In this document: in pieces, positions 46,296-62,737 of the stretch | How positions within the stretch are numbered: the stretch's first letter is position 1 | Layout: the number at the start of each line of letters is the position of its first letter | Made by a program: the position numbers and the translations under genes | The notes under the pieces: generated by a model | Told to the model about the DNA's origin: nothing | The model's database searches: none | What the model saw: only the letters and a program-made list of their open reading frames with translations | Source of the DNA: Strobilurus pachycystidiatus | Taxonomy: Eukaryota; Basidiomycota; Agaricomycetes; Agaricales; Physalacriaceae | DNA: 64,000 nt | Assembly (NCBI GenBank): GCA_019915135.1 | Contig: JAHLMK010000004.1 | Coordinates: 186,001-250,000 of the forward strand | Reading direction: 5' to 3'

Positions 46296-48169
46296 TCACT
46301 TCGTGTCTCTGGTCATTGCCTCTACATCCCTCCAGCTTTTCAACAGTGTCCTTGTGACATTGTCGAAGCCTTTACTCCCAACTTCGGCGTGCCCATACTC
46401 TGTTTCGCCCTGCACGAGTTCCTCAGCTGTACGCCTATCCGCCGGTACGAGAGGTTGGTTCCACGCCGAGAATACAAAGCTGGACGGATCGAGAGGTGGG
46501 TTTGCGGTGATCTCTTGGAGATCGCGCTGTATGGCTAGACAGAACTCGTCGAGATCGAGGTCGTTGCCATCGTAGTTGAAGGGATTCTCGCTGTCAATTC
46601 GCGGGTCACTTGCAGCGGAATATCGTCAGAGAAAAAAGCTTACATCTCATTCCCGATCTCCAAAAGTCCGAGAAGGAGGAAGGCCGTGAACGCGGTGCCA
46701 GGAATTGTGAGGTAGTGAAAACTGTTGTAGAGCTGGAACTGGAGTTTTGTGAGAAGTGATTATCTGCGAGAAACAACAAGATTTACCGGAAGGAGAAATA
46801 GGTAGATCCATATCGACATACGTAGATGTGTCTGGTATGCAAACGGGAGTGGGTTGTTGGCAACACGCTCCAAAGCACGTAATGCATCGTGAAGATTTGT
46901 GACACAATCAACGACTTTGCTGATAATGGATCCCTCCAAGTACTTCTCGCGCAACAGGTCTAGACATTGTCATTACTTAGTGTCGCGATCTGGAATGGGA
47001 ACAGGGCTGACGTACATGCAAGGTAGCCGGAGAGGTAGTTCGTGATCTCCAACGGAACATTGCTGTTCCCTACAGTTGGTCCAACCTTTCTCCCCAACGC
47101 GTCGCGCCTTTCTACTAGAGGGACACTCTTTTTATTGCCGGTGACCTTCCTCCAAATCCACTTGAAGATGAGGAGGATCGGAAGGTAATCATATATATCC
47201 GTACTGGGAGGGCTGTAGGCCGGTTTGAGAGGACGGTGCGTATGAACAACGACAAGGGCCTTTTCTGGATCAAAGGTTTTGCTGCGTAGGGCGTCGCGAG
47301 ATAGACTCCAGAGCGAGGACGTAGGCGACTCGGTATCCGTGCTCAGCATAAAGGCGTCTGTGAACGTGGACGAGAACGATCGAGCATGCTTCAGTTGAAG
47401 CGGGTGCTCGCCGTCTTCGGACGCCTCCCACAGAGGCAGCATATCGCTAACGGCAGCGTCCGCGATCGCGTAGTGGGGGAGAAAGCAGATCAGCGGGTAG
47501 AGGTCTTGATAGTATACACCATTTTCGCCACGAAGGGAGTGCTGTGAGAGAGCAGTCAGTCTATGAAACATCAAGTCTGATGTGTGAGAACGCGACCTTG
47601 ACAGACACCGAGAAAGCTTGAATGACGTTGATCATACTTTTCTTCTCGATTATATTTCGAAGGGTGCTCTGCGGGCTCCCCCCGTTGTGAAAGCGCTCGA
47701 TTGGAACGTGATTCCAGATCTGAAGACGAATCAATGAGCTGCGCGCCCTGAGAATAAGTCAATCACACCAATTGTGCCAAGTTCCTTGAGTTAGCGACTA
47801 ACTTGGACCACAGTCTATCGCCTTCTTGATACCTAACTACCGGTAAGATACGGGGCAGAGGATGAAAACTGGACCAACCGCTCATAGGCCGAGGATGTTC
47901 TAAACGAGATAACCAGTCCCAAAACCGTGCCCAATACTGTCATGAGTTGGGGATTGATGGCGAGCGAGTGAGGGGTTTGGCTAGAAATAACGGTGACCAC
48001 TAGAAGCACAAAATCAATCAGCACAGCCCTAGCACCATTAGCCGAGTCTCAACATACTGACAGAGACGGCCGTATAGAAGATGACACCCGGCCAGATGTC
48101 GTGTATGACTGTTGCGCAGAACTTCTCCTTCGTCCATTTCTCTTGAAACATAGGGTTGGCAGTTGGCAT
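46296..48169 (-). CDS. Bestrophin-like (UPF0187 family) membrane channel protein
   Basis: ATG 48169 (MPTANPMFQEKWTKEKFCAT) followed by HDIWPGVIFYTAVSV. Then come LIDFVLLVVTVISSQTPHSL and LMTVLGTVLGLVISFRTSSA YERLVQ, a membrane block with the conserved F-R-x-x-x-A-Y-x-R family motif. Later exons give the cytosolic part (LYPLICFLPHYAIADAA, VPLEITNYLSGYLA, REKYLEGSIISKVVDCVTNL), a second hydrophobic block (SIWIYLFLLPFQLYNSFHYL, GTAFTAFLLLGLLEIGNEIE), and the family motif NPFNYDGNDLDLDEFC. It ends at 46296 after TRDTK. Members form anion channels in bacteria and are bestrophin relatives; fungal proteins are little studied. Gene appears intact with about six introns. Confidence 0.85.
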
Positions 48170-50016
48170 CGTAGTTGTCGGAGATCGGGTAGTAAAACTG
48201 AACGCTGCGGTGACAGTAGCTCAGAGCGATGCAAAGGATGAGATGCGCTGGGAATACACGTTCCCGAGCTGGACTTATAAGGATCTAAGAAAATGCAATT
48301 TTAGCTGAAAGCCGCAGAGATGCAAAGAGCCGCTCATACATTGGTGAAGATTATCAGAACATGAAACTTCAAACAGTCATGCTAGGTCTGGAGTCATAGT
48401 CGTTCCCTGATACCTGAAGGAGTGAGACCGCGCCCGTATGCGAACGTCACGCTCTCAACCACAACCCCCACCCCCACCCTCTACCGGTTCTCAGATCTGA
48501 AAGAGACGCCCGGAATAATCAGCGCGAGCGCGTATAACTCCGTCAGTGGCGCACGATACAATGCGAAACTAACCAATCAGGTCATCCACGACTGAGGGCT
48601 ATCATCGACCCCAAGGTTCCTTGTGGCAGCTACGGCTATCAATCAAGAAAAGTTGAATGTCCATCTATGTCGCTTTTATTCACCTTGCGCGGCAAGGTCA
48701 AGGGCAAGTGAACGTTTGAACACTTGTCCCGGACGTATCGAATGATGTGTGTTGATGAAGGTTAGAGGCGAATGGTCGCAATGCCAAAGTTTGCCGAATG
48801 CCGAGAATTGCCGAGCGCCGACTGGAATGCCGGTGTGATCCGAGTCTCAGTCGGAGGCAATGGACATTGGACCAATGGTGTTGAATCCTCGTGTTCACGA
48901 AGTGCAGGCTGTACGACAAGGAAGACCTCAGCAGGGATCGTGATACGCGTCGTAGCAGCTTGACAACAAGGCCAATTACTGTCTTCGATGTATACGGGAT
49001 TACTATGTCCTATCAAAAAAAGGCTACTAAGAACACTGGTCACCGTTGGCAATTGAAACTCGGAAGGTCCCGTTCTGACCTGTCACTATGAGGGGCGCTG
49101 CTAAGTGGCAGCAACATCAGTCGATCGCACCCATCATGATTTACCATCCTTGTCTTCGAACAGCCATCATGATTTGCGCTCACAGGTGACAGTGGCATCC
49201 AGGACTAGGATCCTTCCGCTTCTGTTGTTCCATTTTTGCAATTTCGTGCTTGATGGTATCTGGTGGAAATCAGAATCCTCTTCTGGCGGTTGCATCCTAG
49301 AAAACGTATGATGGTCCGTCTAGTACCTCCGAGTCGCAATCACCGCTCACCGACAGTGGACGGGATAGCAATAGTCGAGGTGATGCCATCGTGTTCGCGT
49401 ACGTCAATCAGCCCATCGTCTTCTCCAGGTTTTGATTTATTCTTGCTAATGATACGTGCCAGACGAGATGTCGACCAACCTGATTCGTGACAAGATCACA
49501 ACGATTGGCAGAAACGTAAGGTGCATTCAGAGCGTGCATAGCACTATTCGGGACTTCGTCCTCGCAAGTCGGGTCTGGTCAGTGTATCTTAGAGGCACGT
49601 CCTGCCCGGGCGTCTGAGCGAAACACGCCTCCAATCAATTCTTCGTCTGACGGCCACAAGTTGGAAGGAGAGCAAGTGAGTGGCCATTGCAAAGTCTTGA
49701 AAGATCTATACGCTGACGTGCTCTTCGGCAATTTTCAGGTTGAGCACTCACTGCAAGAGGGCAAAGGACATGTGGACTCGGAATTGGCCCAAGCAACACG
49801 AACAAAAGCCAACTTTCACTGCGTCAGTCTGCAGCACGTCCACGAGCTGCGTAGACACCATTTAGATCGGGTCATACTTCCTACATTAGTATACATACAT
49901 TACGATACACCAAACTCGATCCACCCAGCCCGAAATACCCAGAAAACCCAAAATACAGAGAATCAATGTTCCAAAAGATCACCAAAAGCCCAAACGAGAA
50001 AGAAAACAATTGAGAA
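48170..50016. other. Gene-poor stretch of about 1.8 kb
   Basis: No convincing exon chain on either strand. Short open frames lack domains. CATCATGATTT occurs twice within about 40 bp near 49135-49170. The left end is the bestrophin-like gene's 5' flank and the right end the Fic gene's 3' flank. Confidence 0.4.
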
Positions 50017-51648
50017 TCAACACGTCAAATCCCTTCGGACCGAATGTATCATCTCATGCATCCCATTGAAGATGCACCGTATGAAGGGCTCGTAGTCACC
50101 ATCGTAAGCCTGCAGGACGCGTCAGCCAAAGAAACACGGACATTCAATGGATGTACCTTTGTGATACTATCATAGTACGCGCCCCGGTGTGGCAACCCGA
50201 TCGATATAGGCGGATAGCCCTCCCTAATCAACGGTATACTCGCTAACAGCCTCGCCATCCGCCCATTTCCATCCTCAAACGGATGACATCTCGCGAAGAT
50301 GAAGTGCAACCAGCTACTCGTCGCAAAAGGGTTCCGCTCCCCCCAGCTTTTGATGTACTGCCGCCCCATTCTGCAGATGTACTCCAACTCCTTGTCAACT
50401 TCTTCGAAGGGACAGCACTCTGTTTGGAATGTGCCTTTTATGATGACGGTTTTGCGGCTGAACGTACGGGTAACACCGATGTTGACGTAGGATTGAAGGG
50501 GAAGGATACGGCAGGATTTCATGAGGAGGCGGTGCATGTCGCAGACGAGCGTCGGTGTGAGGCGTGTGGGGTCGTCAGCGAGAGTTTGGAGGAGATCGTA
50601 GGCGGAGAGCGTGTCTATGATGATGCTTCGAATTTTGAAGGGGTCTTTGAGGAGACTTTCGTCCGTGAATCTGACAGTCCCGTCGTCGACACCTCGTCTA
50701 ATCAAATCGCGTGTCGACTGTCGCGTTCAGCAGGGACGACATAGCAAGAATAGAGACGAGAAGACGTACAGAAGTAGTGAGCATGAAAGTACTCTCAATG
50801 TGGTTGGTTTCTATTGAGAGCTTTTGCAGGAACCCAGCGAAAAATTCCGGACCCATCGCTTTGAGGCCTTCCCACTGGTGCAATACATCTTCGTGACCCT
50901 CAGGGCATTCGTGAAGATGTGTGGGGAATCGGAAGCACCGCGTAGGCTTCCATTCCTGATAGTACGTCACTTCGTCCGGTCAGACGTACTAACAGCGCCA
51001 CATAACATCGTGCTTACATTTCTTGGACTCTACAAAAATGGTCATAGTATTCTTCAGAAACGACTTCTCCAGTTTCGCCACGAATTCGTCAAGGACCGGG
51101 TCTGGGGGTTGACCACGTTTCCTCAGATAATTCTGAACCTATGGTGGGAACGAGCGTCACCACCTCACGCAACCTCGACGTGAACACCAAATCGCCCGCA
51201 CCTGCTGGTAGTTCCACAACGCAGGTGCGTCAAGGTTACTGCTCATAAGCAGCGTGGCGAGGCGCATTCTGAACCACGGTATATCATGGTACTTCTCCGC
51301 CAATTCCTCCAGCGTCAAGACCTCTGGGACCGGCCCGGGGTCGCGGAACGTCACCCAGTCCTCCTCATCGACGCCCTCCGTGGGAGGATCCTAGATCTAG
51401 GTCAGCCACAGGAGAACAGACGCAGAGGACGGTATACTGGCAATCAGACAAGGCGTTATAGCGGGGATCGTCCACGTCCCGGTCCCATCCATCATGGATG
51501 CCTGTGAGGGAAGGAAGCAACTTGTCAACCTACCGTCATCGGCAGTCTGGGCCCGGACAGAGCTGTAAGGGGAACGAGAATAATGATGGGAGTCGGGGGT
51601 GCCGTAAGCGGTAATCTTGCCATTGGTCGGGCGGGCTGGGGGCGGCAT
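50017..51648 (-). CDS. Fic-domain protein (putative AMP-transferase)
   Basis: The first in-frame ATG at 51648 gives MPPPARPTNGKITAYGTPDS. Later exons include EVLTLEELAEKYHDIPWFRM and YYQEWKPTRCFRFPTHLHEC. The helix SIETNHIESTFMLT holds the T-x-x-x-E inhibitory pattern, with Ser in place of the usual G/N after Glu. The core has SSWLHFIFARCHPFEDGNGR MARLL, a perfect H-P-F-x-x-G-N-G-R-x-x-R Fic motif with its catalytic His and Arg. The last exon (AYDGDYEPFIRCIFNG...) ends at TGA 50017. Fic enzymes transfer AMP or other phosphate-containing groups to protein side chains. The eukaryotic FICD acts in the ER, but no membrane anchor is visible here, so a cytosolic role is more likely. Target unknown. 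Confidence 0.85.
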
Positions 51649-53018
51649 GGACGCGAGACGGAAGGCGATCGGCTTCAGTTCGGTGCCAGTGCAGAGCGAT
51701 GCGCGTGGTGCTGTACCCCGAGCCTGAGTGTGGCCCAAATCGCGTGGGTTCGATCCTGGAATTTGGAGATTTTTGTTGGATTGTCTGCTGCCCGATGGAA
51801 TGGCATTCGTTCTGGGCGCGAAATGAGGCTTCGCGAAAATCTGATGGATTTTAGTCTCTGATCGAAATTTTACTATCGCGCTCCAGCTTCGCTTTCTACA
51901 TGAGCCTGGGCATTGTCCAGCTCTTGAGTTAACGTTTGCTCGATGTCATCGCAGTCGTCCTTTCCGTTCACTGTTTCTGCCTGTGAGTCAGTGTGACTGC
52001 CTCCACCAGTACTTTGACATTCTCCAATTGCTACATTCACGCCTTCAATTTGGAGGCAGGCAATGGATAGGATGAGCTGCAGGCTTCTTGAACGTATCGA
52101 GCTGCAGGCTTCTTGAACGTATCAGGACCAGTCAAATTTTCGGTTCCTACATATGGCTATCGAAGTAAAACTTGGACAACTTTCGTGTGTCCTGCCACAG
52201 AGTGCCACAGTCAGTACCTTTGAGAACAACACGTCCTCGGATCGATCATTGATGTGTCCAATCCAAGGCGGAATTCATCAAGCATTCGGAAGACGTAAGT
52301 TACCTTGGGTGCACCTTGCGATGCGCCACCTTCGAGTCTGGGGAGAAGATAGAATCAGTCATACGACACACCCACTCGCTGAGCTTGATGGTCAAGTCGA
52401 GCTCAAATGAAACAGCCTCCAGCGAAACATGAGGTAGGTAATGAATCAATAGTCTTCAACGGGTGGACTCTATGCAATGGAATCGTTCTGTTGGAGATGC
52501 GAAACTCTGAGACGAAGACTGTCGAATTGAAAGGGGTGTAGGTGGGCTCACGATCTAAGACATTCCTTGCTGGCTGGTTCACCAAGCATACAACTCTGGT
52601 TCTCTGTTGTACGTGTCCAGGTCGTATTTCGAGCCTTTTTCGAAGTTTCAATACGTACACATTCCTGGGTAGGTCAGCAATGGCCTGGCATGCGAGACTT
52701 TCAAGCTCCTGCTTCTTCCATGATTTCCATCGTCGAGAGTTTCGCTGTTTCATTTTGTAGGCCCCCTGGGGAGTCTCTTTTCTAGGGTCTAGACAGTTAG
52801 TAGCTCTCCTTTTTGCTATGGTATTGGGCACAGAGCGACGGAAAACTGAGTGACTGTGCTGCTGCAGTGTCAGACTCACTGCCATGTAGTGGTGGAGGCG
52901 ACACGTGATCGTGCGGCCACGTTTTGAACGTCATCGCTCTTTCCCTTTTACCATCATCGACACGCGCATTTCCCTTTATCTGCGCTCGATATCCTCTCCT
53001 TCACTCCTCAGAAATACG
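51649..53018. other. Intergenic region, one doubtful small minus-strand gene
   Basis: Between the Fic gene (leftward) and lunapark (rightward). A minus-strand segment around 52880-52640 could encode MA, then after a GTGAGT...CTAG intron a basic peptide (KMKQRNSRRWKSWKKQELES) ending at a GTACGT donor. No downstream exon could be secured. A 25-bp tandem duplication lies at 52074-52123. Confidence 0.35.
52074..52123. repeat. Tandem duplication of a 25-bp unit
   Basis: Two perfect adjacent copies of a unit beginning GAGCTGCAGGCTTC and ending AACGTATC. Confidence 0.9.
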
Positions 53019-54245
53019 ATGACCTTACTTAGCTGGTTTCGCCAGGTGCCCCCCCTTTTCTCCATCCCGCCTGTCTCACCGACATCTTACATTGCACAGC
53101 CCAAAGAAGAGGATTACGCCACCGTCCTCTCAAAGCTCTCCGCTGACATCGACACACGACGGCAAAGACTATCTGAAATACGGCGACGAGAGCAGCGGGC
53201 AAAGGCGGTAGTGACACTCTACTCGCTGGTCGGGTGGGCGGTTTACGTGACGCTGTGGTATGTCCGGGCATTACCAGCGTCGATTACCGGCGGGAAGCGG
53301 TCTGTAGAAGGGGTGGGCGTTGTTCTTGGGCCCATCGGGTGCGTGTTCTGGGTCTCCATTCCAACTCGCATCTGATCAAATTAGGATACTCCTCATGCGG
53401 CGCGTGATAGGCGTATGGTATGCTCGGCGAGGCGCTGCAGAAGGTGTGGTTTATCCCCACTTATATCTTCCACACAATTTGACCATATCGCAGAGAAAAC
53501 ACTACAAAAACTGATGAAAGAGCAGAGGACAAAGGTGGACGAGATAAAAAAGAAGACAAATTGGTACGAGACCCGCGATTTGATGCAGCGGTACGACGAG
53601 CAGGCGGGGCCCGCGACGCCCACGCGCGGGAAGATGCCAGGCGGAGTGGGAACGCCGACACCAGCAAAAGGAATAGGTCAGTTGCATTTATCCCACACGA
53701 AACAACCAATGACCACATATCTAGCATCACTACTAGACACGCCCGTTTCGAAGGGCCCGTCTCCTGTGCCAAAACAACTATGGCCGCAATCGCCACCGCC
53801 ACCGTCATCTCCATCGCGAAAGACATGGCTTGACAAATTGGCGGACGCCGTTGTAGGCGACACCGATGATACCGCGCGCTATGCACTGATATGCGAAGAA
53901 TGCTTTGCACACAATGGGCTTGTAAAGGAGCAAGAATGGGATGTCATCCGTGAGTCAATTGTCTGTATGCTTTTCGGCTCACCTGAAGGCATTGCAGAAT
54001 ACGTCTGCCCGAAGTGTGGCCACATGAACAAATCAAAGCGCGCTCCCATATCACCTACCACAACCTCCCTATCACCCACGGCCACGCCCCTTGTCGTTTC
54101 CAACTCAGCGCCGACGCCACCGCATATACAAGCGCCTCCAGGCCAGCGCGCGTTACCTCTACCGTCTCGCCCGAGTACAGGAGGATCGCCTCTGCGACAT
54201 CGAGTTCCGTCAGAGGTCACTGTGGATCGCATGGAGGTTGACTAG
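53019..54245 (+). CDS. LNP1: Lunapark, ER three-way-junction protein
   Basis: ATG 53019 (MTLLSWFRQVPPLFSIPPVS) leads to the N-terminal coiled coil YATVLSKLSADIDTRRQRLS. The first membrane segment is VVTLYSLVGWAVYVTLWYVR. After a GTGCGT...TTAG intron comes the second hydrophobic/basic segment (ILLMRRVIGVWYARRG), then a second coiled coil (EKTLQKLMKEQRTKVDEIKK). After a Pro/Ser linker there is a C4 zinc ribbon: ALICEECFAHNGLV and EYVCPKCGHMN. The tail is Pro/Ser-rich and ends DRMEVD. This is the full lunapark layout; members stabilise three-way junctions of the ER tubular network. Intact, about four introns. Confidence 0.9.
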
Positions 54246-54665
54246 TAGGGGTAATATTATTTGTAATGCTTTGCTATAGGACAATCAATCCACATCGTTA
54301 GCCGTTGTGTCAGCGATATCAGCGAATGTCGGGCATAGTTCTCCAGGTTGACTGGACGCTTGGCTCGCGTTCGCATATGACTTGGGGCGAAAATCGGAAG
54401 TGGTTTTTGAACACTGAGCTAGTGCTACGGCTCTGGGCGGAAAGTGATAGTATGACCCATAACGGGTTCAATGCTTCCTATGTACAGCGATTCTAGGTTT
54501 TTCTTCTGCTCTATGTACTGTTGACAGCTCGCTACGAGGCTTGCTTTATCGGCGAGTGCGTATAATAATATCATCTCTTGTCTTGGTCTACTATTTGCAA
54601 AAAGGAAAGCATAGTAAGATCAATAAGGCGCGTCATTAAAATACCATAAAAGTCGTAAAATCTCC

Positions 54666-56450
54666 TTAATAAACGTAGAGCTCCTTCCCATCCCATTTTG
54701 CCCTGGGCTTATAATTGGACGACGTGTTCTTCATGCGTGCCTGTACCGTGGCATGGAAACGGGGCTGCGTTTCCAAGATTACTCTGCCTCTGCCGAGATT
54801 CCATCTAAGTAAGTACAGAGGGATCAGCAAGTCCACAGTTGTTGTCGAGAGGGAAGGGCGGACCTGAAAGTGCTGTGCCATGTACAGTCGACATCTTGCC
54901 ACGAATATTTCATGGGAAGAATCTCCAGCAGCCACCATGACTTCGTCAGCACTAGCGGGTCATGTATGGGCTCCAGTGCGTCGGCGGCATCTGCATTGCT
55001 CATTACGGGCTCGGGATTGACGAGAGCGTCGGCATTGACTTGTAGCGCGTCAAGTGCGTGGTCCTGGAAGAGGATGCCACATTTGGCGTCGAGCACTTGA
55101 CGAATCATCCAGCGTAGAGGTATGTTACTGAGCGAGTGTGGATCTTCGTTACCCACTTCCCCACCACCGACGTCTGGACACAAGGTATGAGTCAGCCAAT
55201 GAGAATCGAGGTGAACGACGTACCACTATGAGATCCCGTAAACCATACCTCTAGAACGTCCGTTGGGCTCCAGGAGTCGTCACCGAATTCTGTGAAGGAG
55301 TTGACGTCAAGGCTCTTCCTCTTTCGTTTAGGCCATAGAAGGGATCTCTTCTCGTTCTTGTTCTTCGAGCTCTTTGAGCTTGAAAAACCCTGCTCGACAT
55401 CAGCCGAGGCTGAACCATTCGGAGGAGGGCGGTGAAAAAGGTTTGGTCTGAACCTGGCGCGATGCTATTGAGCAATGAGTGAGTCGACGGAAAGCCGAGG
55501 ACAAAGGTGTAGATCATACCTCATCGAGAGAAAGAGCATGACGAAAGGTCTTCACTGATCGATTAGAATCTGTGAATGGTAGATTCTTGCTCATTATGAC
55601 TCCAACGCTAGCGACTGTCTCCCTGAAACGAATAAGTGACCAATTCAGGGCGTCGACAAGACATGAGAGGTATACCAGACTCCTATGAACTCAATTTGTA
55701 CTTTGTGTGAGAAGGACTTCTTGAATCCCGCGCTCAAACGGATGCCGGTCGCATCTTCTCGTATGTATAGCTTGTATGCGAAGGGAATCTGTTCCTGGTT
55801 GTCCTTGGGTAGGAGGCCAACCTGGTCGAAATTCTGAGTATGAATGACATCCTTCTTGAAAAACGACGAACTTTATGGAGCATTCCTGCCAGTGCTCGAG
55901 CTGTATAGGCGCCTCGAGAAAATCCTATCCAAAAGTCGAGCTGGGTTCAGAACGTCTGCGAATGCATGTGGTACCGACCGAGTATACAGATTTTGTCCCC
56001 GATTCGATAGTTCTGCATGAGAAACCTGTAGCCATCCATGACGTGGGCATCTAGGTACCTTGGCGCAAGCCATGTGCATGAGAACCTTCGGATAATGGTG
56101 TAAAGGCCTACCACGCAATCGCTTCGTCGGCAACCTTTGCCACCCATTGAAGGAGAGGAGACACGACTCCAGGTGCGAAGAATGTTCCTATCCCAGCCTG
56201 TAATGGCTCAGGTGTACGCAACGTCATCGAGACAACAGACATACCTGGTAGTAACAGAGCTGTTCATCGAAATCATTTTTCTTTAGCAGTGAGAAGAACT
56301 TCACGACGTTGGTGTTCTGTCAAAATATGAGTGATGACAATCGAATTGACATATCGGGTGTACCTGTGAGCTGTATTCGTCGGCTGTCCCGTCGAAGCAT
56401 AAGACTAGCGTTCGGGGCATTCTTGGTGGGTGGGTGGGGGAGTCCGTCAT
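54666..56450 (-). CDS. DUF2235 alpha/beta hydrolase (Tle1 phospholipase-like fold)
   Basis: ATG 56450 (MTDSPTHPPRMPRTLVLCFD) carries the family's opening LCFDGTADEYSSQ, followed after an intron by NTNVVKFF. The central region has AHVMDGYRFLMQNYRIGDKI and the nucleophile elbow GFSRGAYTARALAGML, split by an intron after the Gly. The later part includes FIGVWETVASVGV, EVWFTGSHSDVGGG (the acid/His region) and SNIPLRWMIRQVLDAKCGIL, with the protein ending WDGKELYVY at 54666. Every DUF2235 landmark is present. Fungal members are common but uncharacterised. The fold is shared with bacterial Tle1 lipases, so a lipase or esterase activity is inferred. About nine introns. Confidence 0.85.
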
Positions 56451-57143
56451 GAAGGGGTGGAAGTCTACGGATCATGCCGTCTACTTTATATCCACAATCC
56501 AAGCCGTGTATGTGGGATCCATGGTATACCCTTTCCGTGCTTCGCCAATTTGGTTCCGGATTCTCGGGGATAGATATGCGGTGGGATCCCCGTGTGTGGG
56601 AGACGTTGACATCGACGCTTTAATGACTGTAGAACTTGGAGGGTGGAGCGCCGACCCCGCCTGAAGGGACAAATGTACGGCCGGCAGAACATGACATATG
56701 ACGAATTGCCTTGATGTAATTTACGAAAATGGTGAGTTGCTGGCATGTGGGGGGCTTCCTTGGCCTTGGAGATACTTTTCAGGCCATAGACCCAAGCAGA
56801 AGTCAGGCGATTCAGTGCCGCGTCAGGTGAGGTCCGCGTCAGGCGAGTTGCCGCAGGAGACAGAGATAGGAATAATGAACCTAAGAGAAAGACCATCTGA
56901 GGACCGAATGTGTTTCATCAAGCGACACAATCAGTGGCGGGTCGCGCCACATCAATGAGCGGTGATCAGACGGTGACTGAGGACTTGAAGTTGAAGGAAC
57001 GGGTTTAAGTTAGGGGTATAAAGTGATGTTACTCGTGGGAATGAGAAACATGTGATCGTGACATGTTACTACGCGACCGCGCCTGCGAAAAACGTGGCCT
57101 TCTTCCTTTCCTCTTCCATCATCGCGACGGCTCACGTCAAACC
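56451..57143. other. Divergent intergenic region
   Basis: Between the DUF2235 gene (leftward) and the RecQ helicase (rightward). No supported coding exon. The helicase 5' exon may begin here, because its start is unresolved. Confidence 0.35.
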
Positions 57144-60626
<3,483 letters not shown>

Positions 60627-60926
60627 TGGTATTATCCTATTCGAGCTTCCACAGCGGTTTCAGACTCTATAACTTACCAAGGTTCTGTGAGAGGCTTACA
60701 CTTGACACGGTCATACCGCGAAGTATTCCATGACGGCATGTGGCTCAATGCTGGCCGTCATGCTCCCCAAGGTCACTGTGGCCTTGGGCGGCCTTCACAT
60801 CTTTACTCTTCGTAGAAACGAGACTGGGGCGGCCTGGCGTTCTGATTTGACGCGTCGGCACGCTACCCGTGTCTTAATTCCGAATTCGTCATCGTCAGAT
60901 CCCGATCACCTTGGACCAGTACCACC
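60627..60926. other. Short intergenic promoter region of the Svf1 gene
   Basis: 300 bp between the helicase stop and the Svf1 ATG. No TATA-like box stands out; an open frame across it shows no domain. Confidence 0.4.
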
Positions 60927-62319
60927 ATGTTCTCCTCAATGTTCTCGTGAGTAGGGCTACGACCACCGCAGACCCTTCTGATCTGCATCCTGTATCAGAA
61001 CGTCGCCTCCGGTGGACCCCAAGGCGCCCAACTTCCACCCAGTGACGGCAGCGGTCAAGGATGGCAAGTACTTTGGCGAACTCACGCCAAAAGACACGGA
61101 ATTGGCGTGTGGCAACGGAACGGAGACGCAGATATTCTACACCACGACTGAGGACGGGCAGTCGTTAATGTGCCAGCTCATCCATTCTTCCATTGGGTAC
61201 GTAGTCCCTTCTCCGCATGTGCTGCTGTTTACCTCGGATCAGCGTGTGGTTCCCGAGCATCCAGCTCAACTGCAAGCTGACCGACAGCAAGACCGGGAAA
61301 TCCGTCTGGAAATCCATCCATGTCAGCAACTTTGTTACTCCCCCTCCCGGCCTCGACAAGCGATCGTGCAAAGCCGACGAGTTTTCATATACGTACAAGT
61401 CAGCGCCAGGCTCCGACTTCCCAGAATCATACACGGTCGCTGCCAACCTTGGCAAGGATCTTCAGATCAATCTCGAGATCTCCCGCCCCGCTGCTATTCC
61501 AGGCTGGAAGATAGGCGCTGGCGAGAAGGGCGGCTTTTCCTATTTCGGACACGACCTCGCCAAACCCGAAGGGTCGGTCGTGCACCGATTCTGGCCCCAC
61601 TACAAGGCCACGGGCATTGTTGCCACGAATGGCACTGCTGTCCCTATCAATGGTGTGGGCATGTTCGTACACGCCATCCAAGGCATGCGGCCTGATCTCG
61701 TCGCGAAACTGTGGAACTTTGCCAACTTCCAGAGCACCGAGCGCGGTGGTGTGTCCGCTATACAGATGGAGTTCACTACGACCGATGCGCACGGCAAGGC
61801 TGGCGCGGGCTCGGGACGCGTCAAGGTGAACATTGGCTCACTTGTTGTGGGCGGGAAGCTGGCGTCCGTTATGGCGCAGACGACGTACGCCGATGAAGAC
61901 ACGAAGGGAAATGTGGTCTGCAAGGCGTCTCACCACAACCTCGCCAAGGATCCTGAGACAGGATACATGGTACCTTCGGAGCTCACCTTCGACTGGGCAG
62001 GTCCTTCTCTCATCGGCGAGGGCTCATACTCTGGCACACTGACCGTCGACGTTGGTGATTCAGCCCATCCCAAGGGCCTCATCGAGAAGGTCGATGTCCT
62101 CGGTGAAATCCCGACCCTTCTGAAGACGGCTGTCAACTATGTCACTGGGACGAAGCCATATATCTACCAGGTGAGCCTTCTCGAATTTTCCTTCCGACAT
62201 TGGACTCATAAATCTTGCAGTGGTTCAATCCTGTCAAGTTGACGGTCACAGAGCCTGGTTCCGACGCACCTACAGAAATTGATGGCATGCTTTACCATGA
62301 AGTTTCTTACATTTCCTGA
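60927..62319 (+). CDS. SVF1: Svf1 family survival factor (lipocalin-like, oxidative/cold stress, sphingolipid)
   Basis: ATG 60927 in CCACCATG context gives MFSSMFS, joined across a GTGAGT...TCAG intron to TSPPVDPKAPNFHPVT. The body includes FGELTPKDTELACGNGTETQ, IFYTTTEDGQSLMCQLIHSS, WFPSIQLNCKLTDSKTGKSV and FCY-type lipocalin strands up to GGVSAIQMEFTTTDAHGKAG. Then come MVPSELTFDWAGPSLIGEG and a final exon WFNPVKLTVTEPGSD ending EVSYIS at TGA 62319. Length (about 400 residues) and the MFSSMFS start fit the family. In yeast Svf1 promotes survival under oxidative and cold stress and binds ceramides at ER/Golgi membranes. Three introns, intact. Confidence 0.9.
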
Positions 62320-62737
62320 ACGACTTTTGTATACGTGCAATACAGTACTTACGACTGGTTACGACTCATCTTGATGTAATATTATCTGGATTTCAACACA
62401 CTAGGCCTAGATTTCTCTGTTCAATGTCGACCGAGATGGCCGACGCTAGCTGGTTCAAATCAAGAGTGCCCCTGATCGATTCTCTTCTCCCTCTGCCAAC
62501 CAGGTGCCAATACAGCGACGGAGGCAGCGCCATCTTACTCTGCTCTAATCATGTTTGAGAGTCCTTCTCGGCTTACCCTTGTCATCCCGAGGCAATCATA
62601 TCGCGCAATCTGACTCACAACAGCCGACGAATGTCGTAAAAGACTGCTTATCTTCTCCCCAAATTGACGACGGGGGCCATCTGTAGGTGATTATCAGACC
62701 CACTATTTCCTTGACTGAAAGATTCACTTCTCCAAGA
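62320..62737. other. Intergenic stretch
   Basis: 3' flank of Svf1 and 5' flank of the F-box gene. It contains the second copy of the 23-nt motif (62456-62478). No coding sequence seen. Confidence 0.4.

Noticed and set aside
51735..51760. GGGTTCGATCC resembling a tRNA T-loop
   Set aside because: No matching acceptor stem about 70 nt upstream; it lies just 5' of the Fic start codon.
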